Program-made: the position numbers and the translations under genes | Notes under the pieces: model-generated | The model's database searches: none | Told to the model about the DNA's origin: nothing | The model's input: the letters and a program-made list of their open reading frames with translations, nothing else | Shown: piece after piece, positions 7,678-16,958 of the stretch | Numbering within the stretch: position 1 is the stretch's first letter | Layout: each line of letters opens with the position of its first letter | DNA from: an uncultured Alphaproteobacteria bacterium | GTDB lineage: Bacteria > Pseudomonadota > Alphaproteobacteria > Caulobacterales > Hyphomonadaceae | DNA length: 41,635 nt | NCBI GenBank assembly: GCA_903831485.1 | Contig: CAIKXW010000205.1 | Location: 1 to 41,635 of the forward strand | Direction: 5' to 3'

Positions 7678-8129
7678 GTGATCCCGCGATCCGCATTGCG
7701 CTGGTGACGCTGGGCGTCGAGGATCTCGCGCGCGCCTCCGCCTTCTATGAAGCCATGGGTCTGAAGCGGTCGCGCGCCTCTCAGTCGACATTCTACATGT
7801 ACGACATGGCCGGCGTTGTACTGGCGCTGTTTCCGAAGGACATGCTCGCCGAGGATGCGGGCGTGCCGGGCGAGGGACACGGCTTTCGCCGCGCGACGCT
7901 GGCGTGGAATGTGGCGGATGCGGCGGCGGTTGATGCCGGCTTTGCGCGCGTGATGGCTGCGGGCGCTATCAGCCTGAAGCCGCCGTACAAGACGTCATGG
8001 GGCGGATATGTCGGACACTTTGCCGATACAGAGGGGCACCTCTGGGAGATCGCGCACAACCCTTTCTTTCCGCTGGACGCCAATGGCGCGGTTTCGGTTC
8101 CACCCCCTCGCGAAGGAGTCAAACAATGA
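7674..8129 (+). CDS. VOC/glyoxalase superfamily protein in the met operon
   Basis: A 151-residue protein of the vicinal oxygen chelate superfamily. The first motif IRIALVTLGVEDLARASAFYE and the last AGYVGHFADTEGHLWEIAHNP-like segment (here YVGHFADTEGHLWEIAHN) are typical. The Glu in LWEIAHN sits where VOC enzymes bind metal. Many relatives are annotated only as glyoxalase or bleomycin-resistance family, and the substrate is unknown. It is locked between metF and metH(N) by 4-base overlaps at both ends, so it is co-translated with the methionine enzymes. A link to methionine-cycle metabolites is a guess from position. Confidence 0.85.
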   Translation: MSDPAIRIALVTLGVEDLARASAFYEAMGLKRSRASQSTFYMYDMAGVVLALFPKDMLAEDAGVPGEGHGFRRATLAWNVADAAAVDAGFARVMAAGAISLKPPYKTSWGGYVGHFADTEGHLWEIAHNPFFPLDANGAVSVPPPREGVKQ

Positions 8130-9190
8130 CCCGGCAGGAACGCATTGCGAAGCTGAAGCAGACCGCGAAGGAGCGCGTCCTGATCCTCGATGGATCGTGG
8201 GGCGTGATGTTCCAGAAGATGGGGCTGCAGGAGAGCGATTATCGCGGCGAGCGGTTTGCGACCCACGCGGGGCAGATGAAGGGCAACAACGACATCCTGT
8301 GCCTGACGCGGCCGGACCTCGTGGCGAAGCTGCACGAGATGTATTTCGACGCCGGCGCCGACATCTCCGAGACGAACACGTTCTCCGCGACGACGATCGC
8401 TCAGGACGATTACAAGCTCGACGCGAACGCGGTGTGGGACATCAACTATGAAGGCGCGCGCATCGGGCGCGAGGTGGCGGACAGGTTCACGGCGAAACAG
8501 CCCGACAAGCCGCGCTTCCTCGCCGGCTCAATGGGGCCGCTGAACAAGATGTTGTCGATGTCGTCGGACGTGAACGATCCTGGCGCGCGGCTCGTCGATT
8601 TCGATGAGGTTTACCGCGCCTATCGCGACCAGGTGCGGGCGTTGAACGAGGGTGGGGTGGACCTCTACCTGATCGAGACGATCACCGACACGCTGAACTG
8701 CAAGGCTGCGATCAAGGCGATCATGGATCTTGAGTCTGAGGGTCTTGAGCATCTGCCGATCTGGATCTCGGGGACGATCACCGACCGTTCGGGCCGCACG
8801 CTGTCGGGCCAGACGACGGAGGCGTTCTGGAACTCGGTGAAGCACGCCAAGCCGTTTGCCGTCGGCTTCAACTGCGCGCTGGGCGCCGACCTGATGCGCC
8901 CGTTCATCGCCGAGATGGCGCGCGTGGCGGACACGCTTGTCGCGGCTTATCCGAACGCCGGCCTGCCCAACGAGATGGGGCAGTATGACGAGCAGCCGCA
9001 CGAGACGGCGCACGCGGTGGAATCGTGGGCGAAGGAAGGGCTGGTGAACATTCTCGGCGGATGTTGCGGAACCACGCCGGATCACATCCGGCATGTTGCA
9101 GAGTCGGTGAAGGGCATTGTGCCGCGCCAGCCGCCTGTGCGCGCCAAAGCGCTGCGGCTTGCCGGGCTCGAACCGTTTGAGTTGGCGTGA
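8126..9190 (+). CDS. metH: Methionine synthase, homocysteine-binding half (split MetH)
   Basis: A 354-residue protein corresponding to the N-terminal homocysteine S-methyltransferase module of cobalamin-dependent MetH. ILDGSWGVMFQ (20-30) and the zinc-site cysteines GFNC (Cys250) and GGCCGTT (Cys313, Cys314) are all present, so zinc and homocysteine binding should be intact. The pterin, cobalamin and activation modules are encoded separately at 10269-12896. Two unrelated genes lie between the halves. Split MetH is known in Caulobacter and relatives. The module transfers the methyl group from methylcobalamin on the partner protein to homocysteine. The start overlaps the VOC stop by 4 bases, and GAAGGAG lies upstream. 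Confidence 0.95.
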   Translation: MTRQERIAKLKQTAKERVLILDGSWGVMFQKMGLQESDYRGERFATHAGQMKGNNDILCLTRPDLVAKLHEMYFDAGADISETNTFSATTIAQDDYKLDANAVWDINYEGARIGREVADRFTAKQPDKPRFLAGSMGPLNKMLSMSSDVNDPGARLVDFDEVYRAYRDQVRALNEGGVDLYLIETITDTLNCKAAIKAIMDLESEGLEHLPIWISGTITDRSGRTLSGQTTEAFWNSVKHAKPFAVGFNCALGADLMRPFIAEMARVADTLVAAYPNAGLPNEMGQYDEQPHETAHAVESWAKEGLVNILGGCCGTTPDHIRHVAESVKGIVPRQPPVRAKALRLAGLEPFELA

Positions 9191-9753
9191 TGGCCAAGTT
9201 CTACGACAGCCTGAACGACAAGCATGTCGCCTTCATTGAGGCGCAGAAGATGTTCTTCGTGGCGACGGCGCCGCTGTCGGATGCTGGGCGTGTGAACCTG
9301 TCGCCGAAGGGCTATGACAGCTTTCGGATCATCGGACCCAATCGCGTGGCCTATGCCGATCTTGGCGGGTCGGGTGCGGAGACGCTGGCGCATGTTCGCG
9401 AGAACGGGCGGATCACATTCATGTTCTGCGCCTATGACGGTGCGCCCAACATCATGCGGCTCTATGGTCGCGGCGAGGTGATGCAGTTCAACGATCCGGG
9501 CTTTGCGGGGGAGATCGCGAAGTTTGCGCCGGGTCATGAGCGCGCCCGCGACATCATCTTCGCGGACATCCATCAGGTGCAGGACAGCTGTGGCTGGGGT
9601 GTGCCGTTCTACGAGTTCAAGGGCGAGCGCGAACAGTTGCGCCGCTTTATCGATCACATGGAGCGTGATGCCTGGCACGAGAGCCGGTTGATGAAGAACG
9701 CGCAGAGCATTGATGGTCTGCCGGGAATGCAGCGCACGAAAGCGGCAGAATGA
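9190..9753 (+). CDS. Pyridoxamine 5'-phosphate oxidase-family flavin-binding protein
   Basis: A 187-residue split-barrel protein of the PPOX-like family. KMFFVATAPLS followed by VNLSPKGYDSF, then ITFMFCAYDGAPNIMRLYG, is the standard pattern of the general-stress/PPOX-like group that binds FMN or F420. It is clearly distinct from the true PdxH at 38689. The ATG shares a base with the metH(N) stop (TGATG), and its own stop overlaps the next ATG, so it belongs to the met transcript. The biochemical role is unknown. Relatives are often annotated pyridoxamine 5'-phosphate oxidase family without evidence for that activity. Confidence 0.85.
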   Translation: MAKFYDSLNDKHVAFIEAQKMFFVATAPLSDAGRVNLSPKGYDSFRIIGPNRVAYADLGGSGAETLAHVRENGRITFMFCAYDGAPNIMRLYGRGEVMQFNDPGFAGEIAKFAPGHERARDIIFADIHQVQDSCGWGVPFYEFKGEREQLRRFIDHMERDAWHESRLMKNAQSIDGLPGMQRTKAAE

Positions 9754-10250
9754 TGCGGTTTGCAGTAACAGCGTTTGCAGCGTTGGGCCTTGGCGGCTGC
9801 GTCATCGCGGATGTGACAGGGGTGGCGGACACCTCGCCTGCGGGCGCCATCCAGCGGCAGTATGCGTCGCCGACGGCGTTCTACGCCAGGCACATCGTCA
9901 TCCCGCCGGGCTACGCGACGATCCGACTGCCGGGGATCATCCCCGATGAAGGCGCGTTCAGCGGCGATACTGAGGCGCAGGCCGAGAGCGTGTTCCGCAA
10001 GATCGCCGCTTCGCTGAAAGAGGCGGGCGCCAGCGAGGGCGACGTTGTCGCGATGACCGTTTATCTCGCCACGCCCACGCCGGGCGGGAACATGGATTTC
10101 GACGGCATGATGCGCGCTTATGGCCGGCATTATGGCAGCGATGCACAGCCCAATCGGCCTGTGCGCTCGACGGTGCAGGTCGCGGGCCTTGTGCGGCCGG
10201 GCATACTGGTCGAGATCGAAGTCACGGCCGCTGTGCCGGCCTCCCGCTAG
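9750..10250 (+). CDS. RidA-family lipoprotein
   Basis: A 166-residue protein with a lipoprotein signal (LGLGGC, Cys17), followed by a RidA/YjgF-like domain. AEAQAESVFRKIAASLKEAGAS, VVAMTVYLA and PVRSTVQVAGLVRPGILVEIE are the usual RidA helix and C-terminal strands, with the Arg in RST at the position that binds carboxylates in RidA. Most RidA proteins are cytoplasmic and hydrolyse reactive 2-aminoacrylate-type enamines, so a lipid-anchored periplasmic version is unusual. The ATG overlaps the PPOX gene by 4 bases. It lies between the halves of metH. Catalysis of the classic RidA reaction is unproven for this branch. Confidence 0.82.
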   Translation: MMRFAVTAFAALGLGGCVIADVTGVADTSPAGAIQRQYASPTAFYARHIVIPPGYATIRLPGIIPDEGAFSGDTEAQAESVFRKIAASLKEAGASEGDVVAMTVYLATPTPGGNMDFDGMMRAYGRHYGSDAQPNRPVRSTVQVAGLVRPGILVEIEVTAAVPASR

Positions 10251-10268
10251 TTCAAGCGAAGTAAACGC

Positions 10269-12896
10269 ATGACCCAATCCACCGCCTCCTTCATCAACAT
10301 TGGCGAGCGCACGAACGTCACCGGATCGGCGGCGTTCAAGAAGCTGATTGTCGAGGGCAGGTATGCCGAGGCGGTCGATGTCGCGCGCCAGCAGGTGCAG
10401 AACGGTGCGCAGATCATCGACGTCAACATGGATGAGGGGCTGCTGGATTCGAAGGCGGCGATGCGCACTTTCCTGCGCCTGATCGCGGCTGAGCCGGATA
10501 TCGCCAAAGTTCCGATCATGGTGGATTCCTCGAAGTGGGATGTCATCGAGGAAGGCCTGAAGAACGTCCAGGGCAAGGCGATCGTCAACTCGATCTCGAT
10601 GAAGGAGGGCGAGGCCCAGTTCCTCGATCAGGCGCGCAAGGCTTTGAGCTATGGCGCGGCTGTGGTGGTCATGGCGTTTGACGAGCAGGGGCAGGCTGAT
10701 ACCGCTGCGCGCAAGTACGAGATTTCGAAGCGCGCCTACGATCTGCTGGTCGGCATCGGCTTTCCGCCGGAAGATATCATCTTCGACCCAAACATTTTCG
10801 CCATCGCGACCGGGATCGAGGAGCACAACAACTACGCCGTCGATTTCTTCGAGGGCGTGAGGATGATCAAGCAGAACCTGCCCTATGCGCGGACGTCGGG
10901 CGGGCTGTCGAACGTGTCGTTCTCGTTCCGCGGCAACGAGCCAGTGCGACGGGCGATGCACTCGGTCTTCCTCTATCACGCCATCAGGCTTGGCTTTGAC
11001 ATGGCGATCGTGAATGCCGGCCAGCTGGATATCTACGACAACATCGATCCGGAGCTGCGCGAGCGCGTGGAGGATGTGATCCTCAACCGCCGGCCGGATG
11101 GCACGGACCGTTTGCTCGAAATCGCGGAACGCTATCGCGGCCAGAAGGGCGAAGTGCAGAAGAAGGACCTGCGCTGGCGCGAGAAGCCGGTGAAGGATCG
11201 CCTGGCGCATGCGCTGGTCAACGGTATCACGGAGTTCATCGTCGAGGATACCGAGGCTGCGCGCCTTGAAGTGGAGCGTCCGCTGCACGTCATCGAAGGG
11301 CCGCTGATGGACGGCATGAACATCGTTGGCGACCTGTTCGGCGCCGGCAAGATGTTCCTGCCGCAGGTGGTGAAGTCGGCGCGCGTGATGAAGGCGGCGG
11401 TCGCGCACCTGCTTCCCTACATGGAAGAGGAGAAGCTGCGCACCGGCATGGCCGACAAGTCCAACGGCGTTGTCATCATGGCGACGGTGAAGGGCGATGT
11501 GCACGATATCGGCAAGAACATTGTCGGCGTGGTTTTGCAGTGCAACGGCTACAAGGTGATCGACCTTGGCGTGATGGTGCCGGCGGAGCGGATTCTCGAA
11601 GCTGCGGCGAACGAGAATGCCGACATGATTGGCCTGTCCGGCCTGATCACGCCGTCGCTCGACGAGATGGTCTATTTCGCCTCCGAGATGCAGCGTCTGG
11701 GCATCCGCAAGCCTCTGCTGATCGGCGGCGCCACGACCAGCCCGGCGCATACCGCCATCAAGATCGAGCCGATGCTGAGCGACGCGCCGGTGATCCACGT
11801 GCTGGACGCAAGCCGCGCGGTCGGCGTCGTCTCGCAGCTGATGAGCGATGAAACGCGCGACAGGTTCTGGGGCGAGACGAAGGTCAAGTATGCGAAGATC
11901 CGCGAGTCGCGCTCGGGCGGGCAGGCGAAGGCGCGCGTGAGCCTGGATGCCGCGCGCGAGATGGCGCCCAAGATCGACTGGGCAGGCTACACGCCGCCGA
12001 AACCGAGCTTCCTTGGTGTGCGCGAGATCGAGGCGGATCTTGCGACACTCGCGCGCTACATCGACTGGACGCCGTATTTCGCGAGCTGGGATCTGGTCGG
12101 CCGCTATCCGATGATCCTTGAGGACGATGTGGTTGGTGAGGCGGCGCAGTCGTTGTGGAATGACACGCAGGCGATCCTGCAACGCATGATCGGCGAGCAG
12201 TGGATCCAGGCGCGCGGCGTTGTCGGCTTCTGGCCGGCGAACCGGGATGGCGATGATGTCATTGTCTGGAAGGACGAAGCGCGCAAGGCAGAGATCGCCC
12301 GCTTCTTCACGCTACGCCAGCAGATGGAGAAGACGAACGAGAAGGGCCAGCTTGCGCTCGCCGATTTCGCAGCCTCCAGAGGCGCAGACTATATCGGCGG
12401 CTTCGCGGTTACCGCTGGGCATGGCGAGATGGAGATGTCGAAAGCCTTCATCGAAAAGGGTGACGACTATTCCTCGATCATCGTGAAAGCGCTGGCCGAT
12501 CGCTTCGCTGAAGCGTTTGCGGAATACCTGCACGAGCGTGTCAGGCGCGAGTTGTGGGGTTACGTACCTGACGAGGGTCTGACGAACGACGACCTCATCA
12601 GCGAGAAGTACCAGGGCATCCGCCCGGCGCCGGGCTATCCCTCACAGCCGGACCACACCGAGAAAGCAACCCTGTTCAGACTGCTTGATGCGACTGCGAA
12701 GGCCGGCATCGAACTCACCTCGAGCTTTGCGATGAACCCGCCGGCATCGGTGTCGGGCCTCTATTTCTCTCATCCGGAAGCTGTTTATTTCGCGGTCGGC
12801 CGCATCGAGAAGGACCAGGTCGAGGATTATGCCCGCCGCAAAGGCTGGGACCTTGCGACAGCCGAGCGCTGGTTGAGGCCTGTACTCAACTACTAG
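10269..12896 (+). CDS. metH: Methionine synthase, pterin-cobalamin-activation half (split MetH)
   Basis: An 875-residue protein with the remaining modules of MetH in order. The methyl-THF-binding barrel comes first ([20 protein letters not shown] at residues 10-29; about 1-290). Then come the helical cap and cobalamin domain (about 310-540) with GDVHDIGKN, whose His412 is the lower cobalt ligand. The SAM-binding reactivation domain follows (about 560-875), with [15 protein letters not shown] near residue 785. All key motifs are intact, so together with the 354-residue upstream half this makes a complete enzyme. It starts 18 bases after the RidA gene. The N-terminus begins at the domain boundary, so the split falls cleanly between modules. 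Confidence 0.96.
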   Translation: MTQSTASFINIGERTNVTGSAAFKKLIVEGRYAEAVDVARQQVQNGAQIIDVNMDEGLLDSKAAMRTFLRLIAAEPDIAKVPIMVDSSKWDVIEEGLKNVQGKAIVNSISMKEGEAQFLDQARKALSYGAAVVVMAFDEQGQADTAARKYEISKRAYDLLVGIGFPPEDIIFDPNIFAIATGIEEHNNYAVDFFEGVRMIKQNLPYARTSGGLSNVSFSFRGNEPVRRAMHSVFLYHAIRLGFDMAIVNAGQLDIYDNIDPELRERVEDVILNRRPDGTDRLLEIAERYRGQKGEVQKKDLRWREKPVKDRLAHALVNGITEFIVEDTEAARLEVERPLHVIEGPLMDGMNIVGDLFGAGKMFLPQVVKSARVMKAAVAHLLPYMEEEKLRTGMADKSNGVVIMATVKGDVHDIGKNIVGVVLQCNGYKVIDLGVMVPAERILEAAANENADMIGLSGLITPSLDEMVYFASEMQRLGIRKPLLIGGATTSPAHTAIKIEPMLSDAPVIHVLDASRAVGVVSQLMSDETRDRFWGETKVKYAKIRESRSGGQAKARVSLDAAREMAPKIDWAGYTPPKPSFLGVREIEADLATLARYIDWTPYFASWDLVGRYPMILEDDVVGEAAQSLWNDTQAILQRMIGEQWIQARGVVGFWPANRDGDDVIVWKDEARKAEIARFFTLRQQMEKTNEKGQLALADFAASRGADYIGGFAVTAGHGEMEMSKAFIEKGDDYSSIIVKALADRFAEAFAEYLHERVRRELWGYVPDEGLTNDDLISEKYQGIRPAPGYPSQPDHTEKATLFRLLDATAKAGIELTSSFAMNPPASVSGLYFSHPEAVYFAVGRIEKDQVEDYARRKGWDLATAERWLRPVLNY

Positions 12897-13108
12897 CTAC
12901 GCAACGGTATCGCCGCGCGCATCTATGCTTCTGGCGGCACGCGTGGGGCAGCACCTCCTGCGGCGTAGGTTTTTCTATTGACCTCAAGGGTATTCCCCAA
13001 TCTCCTGTGTGTCGTGGCGTGGTTCGATAGGCATTTAGGTTGCCCGATTCACACATAAAAAAGGACGACTGGGCCACATGGTCACACGTCGCCAGGGGAG
13101 GACGCATC

Positions 13109-15271
13109 GTGAGGCAATGGAGACGGGCGCTCGTCCTGGCCGTCAGCGCGTTCGCGCTCGGCGAGACAGCGCTGGCGCAGGATACGACACAGCAGCCCCA
13201 GGCAGCGTCCGCGGAAGACGCGGTCCAGACATTCGAGCCGGCCTTCTTCGCACGGTTCAATCCCATCACGGCTGAGGACATGGTTCGCCAGCTTCCCGGC
13301 TTCAGCCTCGATGAAGGCGCAGACCTTCGCGGCTTCGGCGCGACAGCGGGCAACGTGCTGATCGACGGACAGCGGCCCAGCAGCAAGACCAGCCTGCGGG
13401 ATGAACTCGGGCGTATCGCTGCGGGATCGGTGCTGCGCATCGAACTGATCCGGGCGTCTGCCGCTGGCGATCTCGATGTGCGGGGCTACACGGAACTCGC
13501 CAACGTGGTGTTGAAGCCAGCGACCGGCATGCAGGTCTCGACGACGTTTGCGGCGACGACGCGCTGGTACGAGCAGGGGCGCGTCGGCGCGCAGGTCGGC
13601 GCCACGCGCGCGTGGAAGACGGACAATCTCGGATTCCGCCTTGCGCTGCAGGGCACCAACCTCGGCGAGCGCGAGGAAGTGGCGGCGACGTTGCGCAGCG
13701 GGCTGGGCGCCATCGTACGCACGCAGGACGAATTCTATCAGCAGCAGGCCGGCGAGCTTCTGGTCACCGGCGCCGCGAACTGGACGCCGACGCCGCGCGA
13801 CACCTTGAATGCCAACTTCCGTATCCTCCCGCGGCTGTTCACCAACAATGCGGCGGGCAGCGTCCGGCTCCCGAACGGCACGAGTATCGGCGCCATCTCC
13901 TCCGAGTACGAAGAGAAGGACATCCTTTATGTCGATCTCGGCGGCGACTACGAGCACAAGTTCGACGGACAAAACGCGGTCAAGCTGATCAACGTCAACC
14001 GCCTGGTGAACTGGCGGCCGCAACAGGTGATCACGCAGAACGTGCTCGGCCTTCCGCAGGCTGATCAGATCGACAATTCGGACAATCGCGCCGGTGAGCA
14101 TGTGGTTCGCGGCGTCTGGACGACGCGCCCCGATACGCAACACACGATCGAGACGGCGCTGGAGGGCGCGTACAACTATCGGCGCGTCGACCGCCAGAGT
14201 CTGGCTGGTCCCATTGGCGGACCGTTTGCGCCGCAAGCCGTCGCTGTTGCATCGACCAAGGTCGAGGAAGACCGCATCGAAGCCTCGATCAATGACGTCT
14301 GGCGCATGAGCCAGCAGCTCACGCTTGAGGCAGGCTTCAACTTCGAAGCCTCGACCATCTCGCAGACGATTACCCAGCCGCCTTCGCCCGACATCGAACG
14401 CGACTTCACATACTCCAAGCCGCGGTTCGTTGCGACATGGCTGCCAAACGCGGAAGATCAGTGGCGTCTCTCCATCGTGCGCGATGTCTCACAACTCGAT
14501 TTCGGCGATTTCGCGACAGGTCTTCCGACGATCGGCAACACGTCGGCGAATGTGGGCAATCCGTTTCTTGAGCCCGAGCAGACCTGGAAGAGTAGCCTGC
14601 AGTGGAAGCGCCCGCTTGGGCCGCGCGGATCGATTTCGATCACCGGATTCTATGACGACATCGAGGACACGCAGGACTTCATCAACGCGCAGGATATCGT
14701 CGAGATCGGAATCGATCGCGGCACCCCGGTCACGGCGCCGCCTTTCTGTGTGACCCCGGCTTTCACCGCGAGCTTCTGCAGCGCTGTCGGCAATATCGGC
14801 GATGGCAAGCGCTGGGGCGGACGCATCGAAGCGACCTTGCCGCTGGATGGCGTGGGTGTCGGCGGCGGCCTGCTGAAGCTCAATCTCGGCGCGCAGGATT
14901 CCGAGGTAAGGGATCCGGAGACGCTGGAGACGCGGCAGATTTCCAGCGAGCAGGAGTTCGACTGGCTCGCCGAGTTCAGGCAAGACGTCACGTCGATGAA
15001 GTTCGCCTGGGGTGGCAAGGTCAACAGTGTGGGGCCAGTTCCGTATTACCGTGCGGACCGTCTTGAAGTGACCGAGCCAAAAGACCCCAATGTCGATCTC
15101 TTCGTTGAGACGACAGCATTGCTTGGCGGCTTGCTGGTGCGCGTGACGGCTGCAAACCTGCTCGACGTGGAACGGGAAACTGACCGGCAGTATCATGTGT
15201 CCGGGTTGGATGAGTTTCGTTCGTCCACGCTTGGCCGCAACGTGACGCTGACACTAGCAGGCGCGTTCTAG
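13109..15271 (+). CDS. TonB-dependent receptor-like outer-membrane protein
   Basis: A 720-residue protein: signal peptide (cleavage after ALAQ), an N-terminal plug domain (MVRQLPGFSL, VLIDGQRPSSKTS, IELIRASAAGD), then a long series of amphipathic strands of a beta-barrel ending in the outer-membrane signature ...LTLAGAF with terminal Phe. I chose GTG 13109 because AGGGGAGGA lies just upstream and the signal peptide follows. A TTG at 13040 would add 23 residues ahead of the signal. TonB-dependent receptors import siderophores, cobalamin, sugars and other large ligands; the ligand here is not recognisable. It follows metH by 212 bases without a visible cobalamin riboswitch. Its stop shares CTAG with the convergent flavoprotein gene. 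Confidence 0.87.
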   Translation: MRQWRRALVLAVSAFALGETALAQDTTQQPQAASAEDAVQTFEPAFFARFNPITAEDMVRQLPGFSLDEGADLRGFGATAGNVLIDGQRPSSKTSLRDELGRIAAGSVLRIELIRASAAGDLDVRGYTELANVVLKPATGMQVSTTFAATTRWYEQGRVGAQVGATRAWKTDNLGFRLALQGTNLGEREEVAATLRSGLGAIVRTQDEFYQQQAGELLVTGAANWTPTPRDTLNANFRILPRLFTNNAAGSVRLPNGTSIGAISSEYEEKDILYVDLGGDYEHKFDGQNAVKLINVNRLVNWRPQQVITQNVLGLPQADQIDNSDNRAGEHVVRGVWTTRPDTQHTIETALEGAYNYRRVDRQSLAGPIGGPFAPQAVAVASTKVEEDRIEASINDVWRMSQQLTLEAGFNFEASTISQTITQPPSPDIERDFTYSKPRFVATWLPNAEDQWRLSIVRDVSQLDFGDFATGLPTIGNTSANVGNPFLEPEQTWKSSLQWKRPLGPRGSISITGFYDDIEDTQDFINAQDIVEIGIDRGTPVTAPPFCVTPAFTASFCSAVGNIGDGKRWGGRIEATLPLDGVGVGGGLLKLNLGAQDSEVRDPETLETRQISSEQEFDWLAEFRQDVTSMKFAWGGKVNSVGPVPYYRADRLEVTEPKDPNVDLFVETTALLGGLLVRVTAANLLDVERETDRQYHVSGLDEFRSSTLGRNVTLTLAGAF

Positions 15272-16473
15272 CCTCGCGCGAGCATACCGCGCGCCGCCGC
15301 GCGGCCAGTCGCCATGCAGGCCTGCAGCAGATAGCCGCCGGTCGGCGCTTCCCAGTCGAGCATCTCGCCGGCCACGAAGGTGCGTGGGACCGATTTCAGG
15401 GCGTAGTCGTCCGATACGCTGTCCCAACCAATGCCGCCCGCAGTCGAGATCGCGCGGTCAATCCCGCTTACGCCGGTCAGCTTGATCCGCAAGCTCTTGA
15501 TCCGAATGGCGAGTTGCTCGGGGTCAGACGGTAGCGTGGGTCCTGCCACGTCCTCCCGAAGCAGGCCGGCGGCGGGCGGCGACAGCCCGGCCTTGCGCAG
15601 CCGATTTGCGATTGAGTCCTTTCGGCCTCCCACAAGCCGCGCCGTGAGGGTGTCCAGCGCCTGGTCCGGAGCAAGGTCGATCTCGAGCATGGCCTGGCCA
15701 TACGCGGTGATCGCATCGCGCAGTTTGGCGCCAAGCGCGTAGATCGCGCCGCCTTCGAGGCCGTAGCGCGCAATCATCGCTTCGCCGCGCACGGCATGAT
15801 CGCCGCTGCGGAGGCTGATGCGCTTGAGAGGTTCGCCCGCGAAGCGTTCGCGGAAAATCTCTGACCAGTTGACGACGAAGCCGGAGTTCGCAGGACGCAG
15901 CGGCGTGATTTCGGCGCCGCGTGCGCGGAACGGTCCGGTCCATCCACCGTCAGAGCCGAGCCGCGGCCAGCTGGCGCCGCCGAGGGCGAATACTGTGCCG
16001 TCCGGGGATTGTGTGTGGTCGCCGCCGGGCGTTCTAAACATGAGCTGGTCGCCATTCCAGCCTGTCCATTGCGAGCGCGCCGCGAGCGTGACGCCAAGCG
16101 CATCAAGCCGGGCAAGCCAGGTGCGGAGCAGGGGGGAGGCTTTCATCTGCGTCGGGAACACGCGCCCTGATGAGCCGATAAAGGTCTCAATACCGAGGCT
16201 CGCCGCCCAAGCGCGAAGGTCAGACGGCGTGAAGGCGCGGATTGCGGGTTCGAGACGCGGACGGGCGTCGCCATACCGGTCGAGAAAAGCTTCGAGAGGT
16301 TCTGCGTGCGTGAGATTGAGCCCGCCGCGCCCCGCCAGCAGGAATTTCCGCGCGGGGCTGGGCATGCGCTCGTGAACGGTGACCCGCCAACCAGACTCTG
16401 CCAGCACTTCGGCGGCGGCGAGCCCGGCCGGGCCTGCGCCAACCACAATGGCGTGTCGCGTCGCTGCGTTCAT
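15268..16473 (-). CDS. BaiN/HI0933-type FAD-dependent oxidoreductase (TIGR03862-like)
   Basis: A 401-residue flavoprotein. The N-terminal dinucleotide fold is AIVVGAGPAGLAAAEVLAESG, followed by the family hallmark KFLLAGRGGLNLTHAEP and, at the C-terminus, STAGGIGWDSV and the FAD-contacting GEMLDWEAPTGGYLLQACMATG. These define the HI0933/BaiN group of putative aminoacetone- or NAD(P)-linked oxidoreductases, and in particular the PP4765-like subgroup. The physiological substrate is unknown. Start ATG 16473 directly precedes the Rossmann strand; upstream in-frame codons add a low-complexity extension without support. The gene converges on the TonB receptor with a 4-base overlap at a shared CTAG. 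Confidence 0.88.
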   Translation of the reverse strand: MNAATRHAIVVGAGPAGLAAAEVLAESGWRVTVHERMPSPARKFLLAGRGGLNLTHAEPLEAFLDRYGDARPRLEPAIRAFTPSDLRAWAASLGIETFIGSSGRVFPTQMKASPLLRTWLARLDALGVTLAARSQWTGWNGDQLMFRTPGGDHTQSPDGTVFALGGASWPRLGSDGGWTGPFRARGAEITPLRPANSGFVVNWSEIFRERFAGEPLKRISLRSGDHAVRGEAMIARYGLEGGAIYALGAKLRDAITAYGQAMLEIDLAPDQALDTLTARLVGGRKDSIANRLRKAGLSPPAAGLLREDVAGPTLPSDPEQLAIRIKSLRIKLTGVSGIDRAISTAGGIGWDSVSDDYALKSVPRTFVAGEMLDWEAPTGGYLLQACMATGRAAARGMLARG

Positions 16474-16628
16474 GGCGGCACGCTGTGGACCAGCGATGGC
16501 GCGTCGGCAACCGGGGAAGGGGAATGTTGAACGCGGCACATCACGCGGCGGGTGCGAACGATTGCGCGGATGTTGCGCTGTCCTAACCTCGGCCCGATCG
16601 CGAGAATCGCGAGCCAGGGTGAGGCGAC

Positions 16629-16727
16629 ATGGCGAGGGCCGTGGTTAATGCGGTGCGCAACATCGATCTGCGCTGGGTGCGGATCGAGATAGGCTTGCTG
16701 ATCGGCGCGCTGATGATGGGCGGCTGA
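16629..16727 (+). CDS. Possible 32-residue membrane micropeptide
   Basis: A short frame starts at ATG 16629, with GAGG four bases upstream, and encodes 32 residues. The first half is basic and the second half is a short hydrophobic stretch (IGLLIGALMMGG). It lies in the 485-base gap between the flavoprotein and helicase genes. The start site is convincing, but nothing else proves translation, and chance frames of this length are common in GC-rich DNA. Confidence 0.25.
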   Translation: MARAVVNAVRNIDLRWVRIEIGLLIGALMMGG

Positions 16728-16762
16728 CCCGCGACTCTTCGGCCAGAATCAGTCCGTTAGCT

Positions 16763-16958
16763 TGACTTTAGTCTTTTTGCCCCCGATATGACGCTCGCGC
16801 TTCTGAAGAGGGGCGATATCGGCGCTCCGGCTGCGTGAGGGACCTGAGAACAGGTCCCGGCCCGTTGAGCGCCCTGAAACGATCGCTCGAACGCCCGCAC
16901 ACGCCGGGCCTTCCCATCGACAAAGCGCCTCGGCGGACCTGCACAGTCAGGCGTCCGC
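16763..16958 (+). promoter_or_regulatory. Promoter region and structured 5' leader of the DEAD-box helicase gene
   Basis: TTGACT sits at about 16763, 17 bases before GATATG, a plausible but weak sigma-70 pair. The presumed leader of about 150-170 bases contains the perfect hairpin GGGACCTG-AGAA-CAGGTCCC (16839-16858). Long structured leaders are common on cold-shock helicase genes and often control mRNA stability or autoregulation. That role is inferred here. Confidence 0.4.

Noticed and set aside
9654..12182. 842-residue minus-strand open frame
   Set aside because: It lies antisense to metH(C) and RidA; its Arg/His/Asp-rich composition is the typical shadow of a GC-rich gene.
12897..13108. 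Possible cobalamin riboswitch making the TonB receptor a B12 importer
   Set aside because: No B12 box or characteristic structure is visible in the 212 bases; proximity to metH is not enough.
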